Made by a program: the position numbers and the translations under genes
NCBI RefSeq assembly: GCF_014873875.1
Contig: NZ_JADBEM010000001.1
Location: 9,796,001-9,860,000, forward strand
Reading direction: 5' to 3'
Origin: Actinopolymorpha pittospori
GTDB taxonomy: Bacteria; Actinomycetota; Actinomycetes; Propionibacteriales; Actinopolymorphaceae
Length of the DNA stretch: 64,000 nt
Shown: positions 58,571 through 64,000 of the stretch, one piece after another
How the letters are laid out: each line of letters starts with the position of its first letter
How positions within the stretch are numbered: position 1 is the stretch's first letter
The notes under the pieces: model-generated
Databases searched by the model: none
Told to the model about the DNA's origin: nothing
What the model saw: only the letters and a program-made list of their open reading frames with translations

Positions 58571-59047
58571 TCAGGTCTCGACGACGCGGTGCGGCTCATC
58601 GGGACCGAGCGGTTCTACTCGCTCCTTGAGTACGTCGAAGGTGTTGCGCACCATGCGGATACTGCCCGACGGATCGGCGTTCCGACTCTCGACCCGGCGC
58701 CACGCGGTCTCGTCGTCGCATCGAACGTGATAGAGCCGCCGGTCTGCCCCACACTCCTCGACGACCTTGCGCACCGCGTCGCGATCAGCGCGGCTCCAGA
58801 AACCCAGGTCCAAGATCACGTCGAGACCGAGTACGAGGCATCGAGTCCAGACCGGTTGCATCGCGGCCGCGAGCCTGGCATTGACCGTCGCGACGTCCGG
58901 CTTGATGGCTTCCTCGTCGTCGCCGAACAAGGTAGTGAGCCACTCGTCGGACGTGAACCGAACCGCCGCGACATCGCGTTCGAGCTTTCTGGCGAACGTC
59001 GTCTTGCCTGTTCCGATGTAGCCGTAGATCAGGTGCGCTGTCGCCAT
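58571..59047 (-). CDS. P-loop kinase-like ATPase
   Basis: A 158-residue protein with Walker A LIYGYIGTGKTTFARKLERD, FTSDEWLTTLFGDD, DVILDLGFWSRADRDAVRK (Walker B region) and LYHVRCDDETAWRRVESRN (lid). It belongs to the small AAA_33-type kinases whose substrates are not known. ATG 59047 follows TAGCAT by 8 nt on the minus strand. Confidence 0.83.
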   Translation of the reverse strand: MATAHLIYGYIGTGKTTFARKLERDVAAVRFTSDEWLTTLFGDDEEAIKPDVATVNARLAAAMQPVWTRCLVLGLDVILDLGFWSRADRDAVRKVVEECGADRRLYHVRCDDETAWRRVESRNADPSGSIRMVRNTFDVLKERVEPLGPDEPHRVVET

Positions 59048-59055
59048 GGCCGCCG

Positions 59056-59061
59056 ATGCTA
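59056..59061 (-). promoter_or_regulatory. leaderless -10 box (TAGCAT) for the P-loop kinase
   Basis: TAGCAT on the minus strand ends 8 nt before ATG 59047. Confidence 0.45.
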
Positions 59062-59152
59062 GTCGGGAAGGATCGGCCGCTTGCTACGCGACCAGCCCTC
59101 AGCCCGAGGAGATCCAGCACGGTGAGGCGAACCGCTCCCGAGCAAGGGTGCC

Positions 59153-59158
59153 TATCCT
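59153..59158 (+). promoter_or_regulatory. leaderless -10 box (TATCCT) for the APH(6)-like kinase
   Basis: TATCCT ends 6 nt before ATG 59165 and favours it over the adjoining GTG 59162. Confidence 0.45.
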
Positions 59159-59164
59159 GCCGTG

Positions 59165-60064
59165 ATGGTTGAGATCCCGGCCGCATTCGTACGGACCACC
59201 ATCGAGCGCGAGGGCGATCCTGGCCGAACCTGGGTGGCGTCCCTGCCCGGCCTGGTGGATGAGTTCCTGCAGCGGTGGGGCTGCATACCCGCGGCACCGA
59301 TCAGGTTCGGCCAGGTCGGGATCATTCTGCCCGTACAGCGTCATGACGGCGCCCCCGCTGTCCTGAAGATCTCCTTTACTCATCCCGGCAACATGTACGA
59401 GGCACACGCCCTCGCCGCCTGGGACGGTCGGGGTGCGGTGCGGCTGTACGAGCGGGACGACGCCAGGTTCGCCATGCTGCTGGAGCAGGCCGAGTGGAAG
59501 ACGCTCGACGATCTCGGGGACGTCGACCAGGCGACCGCCGTGACAGGACAGCTGGCCCGACGACTGGCCGTCCCGGCGCCACCCGACCTGCCTCGGCTGT
59601 CCGATCGGGCGGAGGAGTGGGAACGAACGCTCGGCGAGGACGCCGCGAAGCTGGGCCACCGGCTGTCGCAGCGTGCACTGGGCGCGGCGCTCGCCACCAT
59701 CCAGGACCTCGGCCGCAAACAGCCCGACACGATGGTTCACGGTGACCTGCACTTCGGAAACATCGTGCGCGCCGAGCGAGAGCCGTGGCTCGTCGTGGAC
59801 CCCAAGGGATGCGTCGGAGATCTCGCGTTCGACGCATCCAGGGTGCTCGTCCGCGGTGTCGACAGCCTTCGCGAAGCCGACGATCTGGAAGCTGAGCTGA
59901 GGCGCCGGCTGGCGATCTTCTCCGACGCGGCCGAGATCGAGCGCGAACGGGCCATCCGATGGCTCCAGGTCGACGCCGCGATGGGTGCCTGTCGGGGCAT
60001 CGACTACGGCGAGGAAGCCTGGGTCGTCTCATTCCTCGTGCACGTTGCCGAGCTTCTGGCTTGA
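59165..60064 (+). CDS. aminoglycoside 6-phosphotransferase/hydroxyurea kinase-type (APH_6_hur) protein
   Basis: A 299-residue kinase-like protein of the streptomycin 6-kinase and hydroxyurea kinase group: W-x-ASLPGLVDEFLQRWG, APAVLKISFTHPGNMYEAHALAAWDGRGAVRLYERDDARFAMLLEQ, catalytic loop MVHGDLHFGNIV (HGDxHxxN) and metal Asp in VDPKGCVGDLAFDAS. Substrate not proven, but antibiotic phosphorylation is the family theme. Intact motifs. Confidence 0.85.
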   Translation: MVEIPAAFVRTTIEREGDPGRTWVASLPGLVDEFLQRWGCIPAAPIRFGQVGIILPVQRHDGAPAVLKISFTHPGNMYEAHALAAWDGRGAVRLYERDDARFAMLLEQAEWKTLDDLGDVDQATAVTGQLARRLAVPAPPDLPRLSDRAEEWERTLGEDAAKLGHRLSQRALGAALATIQDLGRKQPDTMVHGDLHFGNIVRAEREPWLVVDPKGCVGDLAFDASRVLVRGVDSLREADDLEAELRRRLAIFSDAAEIERERAIRWLQVDAAMGACRGIDYGEEAWVVSFLVHVAELLA

Positions 60065-60309
60065 CACCCTGCGGGTCGGCTGAGAGTCGGTGGGCTCTGA
60101 TGGTCCGGGCGACATCCTGTCACCGGGAACCGCACCCGGCGACCGTCGACGCAGCGCCGCTGGGCCGACGGTAGGGTCCTGCGGTGACGTCGGTCAGGAG
60201 GGGGGCCCGGCCGATCTCGTAGCGGCGTTACCCGCACCCGTCCATCTGGCACTGGATGAGTGTCTGCCCGAACATCGACGTGATTCGTGGTCCCTCAGGA
60301 GCCAGTTCT

Positions 60310-61563
60310 GTGCTGACCTCATTGTTGTGGCGGGCAAGATGGCCGGCCGACGCGACGCGGACCTACTACGCGATCACCGGGTTCTCGAGCCTGTTCTGGG
60401 TGCTGAACTCCACACTCAGCCTGGTCTATATGGCCACCACTGTCGGGCTCAGTCCCTTGCAGATGGTGCTTGTCGGAACGGTGCTGGAAGCGGTGACCTT
60501 CCTCTTCGAGATTCCGACCGGGATCGTCTCCGATCTGTACAGCCGACGCTTGTCCGTGATCATCGGGTACCTGCTCATGGGCGCGGGATTCCTCCTGCAG
60601 GGGCTGGTGCCAACGTTCGAGGCGGTCCTGCTCGCCCAGGTCATCTGGGGTATCGGGTTCACGTTCACCTCCGGGGCGGAGGAGGCGTGGCTCACCGATG
60701 AGATCGGTCAGGACAACGTCGCACAGGTCTTCACACGGGGCCAGCAGGTCTATCTCGGCACCACCTTGGTGGGTACGCTCGCGGCCGGGGCCCTGGGCCT
60801 GATCGACATTCGCGTTCCGCTGGTGGCGTCCGGCGCGGGCTTCATGGTCCTCGCGGTCGGGCTGCTCCTGGTCATGCCGGAACAGAACTTCACCAGGGTG
60901 CCCAGGGATGAGCGGGAGACGTTCCGTCACATGGGAAGGACGCTTGCGGACGGAATCGCGCTGGCACGACGGCGTCCCGTGGTGCGATCGTTCCTTCTCG
61001 TCAGCCTCTTCGTGGGCCTGTCAAGCGAGGCCTTCGACCGGCTGTGGACGGTACGCGTTCTGGAGGACTTCGACTTCCCTGATTTCCTGGGTACCGACAA
61101 TCCCGTGGTCTGGTTCACCGCGTTCAGTGTGATCGGCACCTGCATCGCACTCGGCGCATCGCTGGTGGTCAACAAGGTGAGTCCAGCCAGCGTGAACGCG
61201 CTCCATCCCCGAGGCATGCTCGCGTTGCTCGCGGCCCTCCAGGTCCTGGGGGTCGCCGGCCTCGCGGTGCTCGGCAACCTCTGGCTCGCACTCGCCGCGA
61301 TGTGGCTACGGGACGCCGCGGTCGCGCTGTCGATGCCCGTCCAGGCCGCCTGGCTCAACCGCAACGTCGACTCGCGGGTACGAGCGACCACGCTGTCCAT
61401 GAACAGCCAGGCCAACGCCATCGGCCAGGTCGCAGGTGGCCCACCGTTGGGGGGACTCGCGAATCGCACCTCTGTCTCCACGGCTCTCGTCACGTCCGCG
61501 GTGGTGCTCGCCCCGATCGTCGCCATCTATGCCAGGTTGAAGCCGCCCGCAGAGCCGAAGTAG
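60310..61563 (+). CDS. MFS transporter
   Basis: A 417-residue major facilitator, 12 hydrophobic segments, with EIPTGIVSDLYSRRLSVIIGY (motif A) and TFTSGAEEAWLTDEIGQDNV, the same signature as in the exporter at 50805. GTG 60310 is chosen since AGGAG lies 8 nt upstream; ATG 60256 lacks a site. A TAGGGT box at 60172-60177 would start a transcript at a 12-codon GTG frame (60184-60222) in front of it. It ends at a strong terminator shared with the APH gene. A drug export role is likely. Confidence 0.85.
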   Translation: MLTSLLWRARWPADATRTYYAITGFSSLFWVLNSTLSLVYMATTVGLSPLQMVLVGTVLEAVTFLFEIPTGIVSDLYSRRLSVIIGYLLMGAGFLLQGLVPTFEAVLLAQVIWGIGFTFTSGAEEAWLTDEIGQDNVAQVFTRGQQVYLGTTLVGTLAAGALGLIDIRVPLVASGAGFMVLAVGLLLVMPEQNFTRVPRDERETFRHMGRTLADGIALARRRPVVRSFLLVSLFVGLSSEAFDRLWTVRVLEDFDFPDFLGTDNPVVWFTAFSVIGTCIALGASLVVNKVSPASVNALHPRGMLALLAALQVLGVAGLAVLGNLWLALAAMWLRDAAVALSMPVQAAWLNRNVDSRVRATTLSMNSQANAIGQVAGGPPLGGLANRTSVSTALVTSAVVLAPIVAIYARLKPPAEPK

Positions 61564-61577
61564 ACGAGGCACCGCGA

Positions 61578-61614
61578 GTGAGGCGCGGCGACCAGGTGCT
61601 TGCCGCGCCTTCAC
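61578..61614. terminator. bidirectional terminator between MFS and APH genes
   Basis: GGCGCGGC (61582-61589) pairs with GCCGCGCC (61602-61609) over a 12-nt loop, and the stem can extend outward by four pairs with one bulged base. The APH stop codon lies within its right edge. Confidence 0.65.
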
Positions 61615-62615
61615 CAGGCGCTGGAGATTCTCTGGACGGTACGTAGCCAGGCCCTGATGCCTTCGAGACGGTCCGGCTGGTCCGCCCATCCGTACGACAT
61701 CGCCAGGCCGTCGAGCACGAGCATCAGCTTCCCGCGCCCGATGGCCTCGACGCATTCAGCGTCGGACAGGCCGTAACCGTGGAAGAACGCCGCCACCCTC
61801 GGGTTCTTCATGGACATGGGTCCGCTCTCGAAGAGCTTGATCAGCTCCTGGTGAATCCCGGTTCCGGCCAGGGAGAGACCCCAGTCGAGCACGGTGATCT
61901 CGTCCGCGTCGACGACGAGGTTGTCGAGCCGGTTGTCGTAATGCGTGAGGACCGACCTGACCGGCCATTCCTGTGCTTCGCGCACCTTGGACGCCACCGC
62001 GGCGAGGTCTGCTTCTGTGACGATCCGCTGGGCCAGGAGCAGATTCAGAACCTTCTCGTCTTCGGGCCTGAACTGTCCGACACACAGGTGAACGCCGAGC
62101 CAGCGGTTCAGATAGTCGGTCCAGGTCGCGAACCGGCCCCGGTAGCCACCGGACCCGTCCGGTACGAACATCCCGAACCCCGTCGTCTCGACGAGGTTGG
62201 TCTTCCGAATCTCCGCTCCGAGTTGGCCGAACCAGTTGGCCGCGCTCTCCGTAGCGAGCGGGTGCGCCGAGGCGAGCGTGCCGTGGGCGCGTTGGATCAG
62301 CGCGTACGGACGAGGGTCGTCCCCGATCGCGAGGATCCTCGGCGTCCGCACCCCGGCATCGGCCGCCCGGGCAGTCAGCCACTGGAGTACGGCATAGTCG
62401 TTGCACGACGTGGCGGCGTCGCTGCCGGGGATGACATGGCCCGTCAGGTGCGCGACGCTCTCGCCAGCATCCGATCGGCTGAGCAGGACCGCGACGTCCT
62501 TGGTGCCGTAGCAAGCGCTCTGCTCGCCCGCGCCGATGAAGCCCAGATGCGCTGCGGACCAGCCATGGCGCGCCAGGATCTCCCCGGCCTGAACGTACAA
62601 ACTGTGCTCGCACAC
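61611..62615 (-). CDS. phosphotransferase (APH family)
   Basis: A 334-residue kinase-like protein, related to hygromycin-B-kinase-like and other APHs. It has N-lobe FIGAGEQSACYGTKDVAVLL, the region PRPYALIQRAHGTLASAHPL, catalytic loop LTHYDNRLDNLVVD (H-x-D-x4-N) and metal site VLDWGLSLAGTG. GTG 62615 follows TAGGGT by 7 nt on the minus strand. Antibiotic phosphorylation is possible but not shown. Confidence 0.83.
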   Translation of the reverse strand: MCEHSLYVQAGEILARHGWSAAHLGFIGAGEQSACYGTKDVAVLLSRSDAGESVAHLTGHVIPGSDAATSCNDYAVLQWLTARAADAGVRTPRILAIGDDPRPYALIQRAHGTLASAHPLATESAANWFGQLGAEIRKTNLVETTGFGMFVPDGSGGYRGRFATWTDYLNRWLGVHLCVGQFRPEDEKVLNLLLAQRIVTEADLAAVASKVREAQEWPVRSVLTHYDNRLDNLVVDADEITVLDWGLSLAGTGIHQELIKLFESGPMSMKNPRVAAFFHGYGLSDAECVEAIGRGKLMLVLDGLAMSYGWADQPDRLEGIRAWLRTVQRISSAW

Positions 62616-62622
62616 CCGGGCG

Positions 62623-62628
62623 ACCCTA
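62623..62628 (-). promoter_or_regulatory. leaderless -10 box (TAGGGT) for the APH gene
   Basis: TAGGGT on the minus strand ends 7 nt before GTG 62615. Confidence 0.55.
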
Positions 62629-62691
62629 CCGATCCGGCTCGTACCGCTCCCACCCCATTTCCCCGACCGGCGTCAAACGGGATCCAGCGGA

Positions 62692-62970
62692 TCACTCGGC
62701 GCCGGGCGGAATGACATCCCATCCTCCGTGGTGCCAGAGCCACTCGTGGGCGTACCTGTCGAGGAAGGGTGTGTGGTACCAGACGCGCACCCATCGCGGC
62801 GCGCGATCCAACCGCGGCCGCATGCCGTGCGGTGGCGTCCAGGTCCAGGCTGGTCGCGTGCCGGCCGGCGCGGTCCATCCTCCGGGTGACGGCGCAGCCC
62901 GGGTGGCCCACAGCTTGCGAGCGCGCTCCCCCCTGCGGCGATGCTCCTCACGCGATGGTTCCTCTGCCAT
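62692..62970 (-). CDS. hypothetical Trp-rich small protein
   Basis: A 92-residue protein, charged at the start (EEPSREEHRRRGERARKLWATR), with a Trp- and His-rich end (DRAPRWVRVWYHTPFLDRYAHEWLWHHGGWDVIPPGAE). The end looks like a conserved domain but I cannot name it. ATG 62970 is tentative; no ribosome site is clear. It is divergent from the sigma factor gene. Confidence 0.6.
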   Translation of the reverse strand: MAEEPSREEHRRRGERARKLWATRAAPSPGGWTAPAGTRPAWTWTPPHGMRPRLDRAPRWVRVWYHTPFLDRYAHEWLWHHGGWDVIPPGAE

Positions 62971-63044
62971 GGAGTCATCATCGCTGGTCAGGTACCGGTC
63001 GTCGGCCGCTCGGACGGATCGGAGGGGCGCGGTCCCGAAGATGT

Positions 63045-63050
63045 GGAACC
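63045..63050 (+). promoter_or_regulatory. possible ECF-type -35 (GGAACC)
   Basis: GGAACC is the usual -35 of many ECF sigma factors. It lies 12 bp before a palindrome and 54 bp before the sigma factor start, which would fit autoregulation. No clear -10 is seen. Confidence 0.3.
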
Positions 63051-63061
63051 TTTCGTGGGCC

Positions 63062-63086
63062 TGATCGCATCTAGGGGATGCGATCA
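63062..63086. promoter_or_regulatory. 10-bp inverted repeat upstream of the SigE-family gene
   Basis: TGATCGCATC and GATGCGATCA are perfect arms around TAGGG, 17 bp before GTG 63104. It could be an operator or an RNA hairpin in the leader. Confidence 0.65.
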
Positions 63087-63103
63087 CATGGGAGGGGGAG
63101 TCG

Positions 63104-63655
63104 GTGGCAGACACCGCGGAGGAGTTCAGCTCCTACGTTGCCGCTCGGCATGGCGCGCTGACGCGCACGGCGTTCCTACTGACGGGGGACCATCACGCGG
63201 CCGAGGATCTGGTGCAGACCGCCCTGGCCCGCACCTACCTGGCGTGGAGTCGCATCCACAACCAGACGGCCCTGGACACCTACGTACGACGGACCATGGT
63301 CAACGAGCACACCTCCTGGTGGCGGCGGGCCTGGCGCCGTGGGGAGGCGCTGACCGCCGAACTGCCAGACCACCCGGCGACCGATCCACGCGCTGACCCT
63401 GACGGGTTGGCCGAGCGGGACGGTGACCTGTGGCGCCTCCTTCGAGCCCTCCCGGCACATCACCGTGCCGCGGTCGTACTCCGCTACTTCGAGGACCTCA
63501 GCGAGGCCGAGACCGCCGAAATCCTCGGCTGCTCGATCGGCACCGTCAAGAGCCGCACCCACCGCGCTCTCGCGACGCTGCGTGCCGGACTCACCCCGCC
63601 CACAGAACCGGCCGCCGTTCCCGACACCGAGCCCGTCAGGAGGGACGCCCGATGA
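63104..63655 (+). CDS. SigE-family RNA polymerase sigma factor
   Basis: A 183-residue ECF-like sigma factor of the actinobacterial SigE family. Region 2 is EEFSSYVAARHGALTRTAFLLTGDHHAAEDLVQTALARTYLAW; region 4 is LPAHHRAAVVLRYFEDLSEAETAEILGCSIGTVKSRTHRALATLR. The start GTG has GGGAGGGGG upstream. Its stop overlaps the start of the next gene (ATGA), which looks like its regulator. Confidence 0.92.
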   Translation: MADTAEEFSSYVAARHGALTRTAFLLTGDHHAAEDLVQTALARTYLAWSRIHNQTALDTYVRRTMVNEHTSWWRRAWRRGEALTAELPDHPATDPRADPDGLAERDGDLWRLLRALPAHHRAAVVLRYFEDLSEAETAEILGCSIGTVKSRTHRALATLRAGLTPPTEPAAVPDTEPVRRDAR

Positions 63656-64000
63656 ACCACCACCAGCACGACCAGGACCTCACGGACAACGACCTCCGCG
63701 CCGGCCTGACCCGCCTCGCGGCACACGCCAAAACCCACCACGACCCAGCCGCCGATGCCATGCGCCGCGCCCGCTCCCTGCGGTCGCGCCGGCGGGCCAC
63801 CACGGTCGTCGCCGGCCTGGCCGCGATCGCGGTCGCCCTACCGCTCGGCCTGAACCTCCTCAACCCACGCGGCGACCACACCAGGGTGGACTCCACGACC
63901 ACGACACCGACACCGACACAAACGCACGGGCCGACGCCAACCCACACGCCGGCGCCCGCTGTCACCCCGACGGCCGGCGCCTCACCGGAACCCACAGCCG
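63652..64000 (+). CDS. putative anti-sigma factor-like membrane protein, N-terminal part
   Basis: The first 116 codons are present; the gene leaves the window on the right. A soluble N-terminus (MNHHQHDQDLTDNDLRAGLTRLAAHAKTHHD) is followed by a basic patch RRARSLRSRRRA, one membrane segment (TTVVAGLAAIAVALPLGLNLL) and a Thr/Pro-rich extracellular linker. It overlaps the sigma factor gene by 4 bp. Such proteins are usual partners of SigE-family factors, but no zinc anti-sigma motif (HxxxCxxC) is visible. Confidence 0.7.
   Translation, partial: MNHHQHDQDLTDNDLRAGLTRLAAHAKTHHDPAADAMRRARSLRSRRRATTVVAGLAAIAVALPLGLNLLNPRGDHTRVDSTTTTPTPTQTHGPTPTHTPAPAVTPTAGASPEPTA

Noticed and set aside
1..64000. 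CRISPR arrays, tRNA/rRNA genes, insertion sequences, phage attachment sites
   Set aside because: No regularly spaced repeats with unique spacers, no tRNA-like TTC-loop sequences, no transposase or integrase motifs were seen. A systematic tRNAscan or ISfinder search was not possible.

Overview
This is high-GC DNA (roughly 70 percent by eye) with strong G/C third-codon preference, many GTG starts, ATGA/GTGA gene overlaps, SigE-family sigma factor, NarL-type two-component pairs, a DtxR/IdeR-type iron box and leaderless promoters. It is a chromosomal segment of a filamentous or soil actinomycete. The secreted glycosidases, nucleoside hydrolases and DUF222/HNH gene would fit the Actinopolymorpha/Kribbella/Nocardioidaceae neighbourhood, but the genus is a guess. 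No rRNA, tRNA, CRISPR array, prophage or intact insertion sequence was seen.

Layout. 0-19.5 kb is mainly carbohydrate, nucleoside and cell-surface metabolism: the start of an MHS-type transporter, a PhyH dioxygenase, an SMP-30 lactonase, a DUF222/HNH gene with two compensating frameshifts, a hydroxyacid dehydrogenase, a 1195-residue secreted phosphodiester glycosidase/metallophosphoesterase, a DUF418 membrane protein, a two-component pair, a four-gene set (MFS, nucleoside hydrolase, SDR, nucleoside hydrolase), a secreted GH2 glycosidase and an ABM monooxygenase. 19.9-28.4 kb is a six-gene siderophore operon behind a promoter with an iron box. Its gene order equals rhbABCDEF of rhizobactin 1021: diaminobutyrate aminotransferase, decarboxylase, NIS synthetase, acetyltransferase, N-hydroxylase, NIS synthetase. 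The expected product is a citrate/1,3-diaminopropane dihydroxamate of the schizokinen type.

28.4-41.8 kb holds a patatin-like membrane protein, a kinase-like phosphotransferase, a folate C1 operon (cyclohydrolase-family protein, a FolD whose catalytic lysine is replaced by isoleucine, and a serine hydrolase), a second two-component pair, a small-protein/VC0807/P450 operon, a cis-prenyltransferase, an LLM flavin oxidoreductase and a beta-carbonic anhydrase.

41.9-62.7 kb is a dense run of small, mostly single-gene enzymes that act on small molecules: four APH-like kinases are in the window (three here), five P-loop kinases including a chloramphenicol-phosphotransferase-like one, two nucleotidyltransferases, three acetyltransferases (one broken), three VOC proteins, two Nudix hydrolases, two related MFS exporters, a phosphatase and an epoxide-hydrolase-like protein. 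It also holds an HTH/Clp-N pair whose whole promoter lies inside a 47-bp inverted repeat. The window ends in a SigE-family sigma factor with its putative anti-sigma partner behind a palindrome.

Thirteen genes have a TANNNT hexamer 6-8 nt upstream of the start codon, which fits leaderless transcription and was used to choose several starts. Three genes carry indels at G/C runs; these could be pseudogenes or assembly errors.
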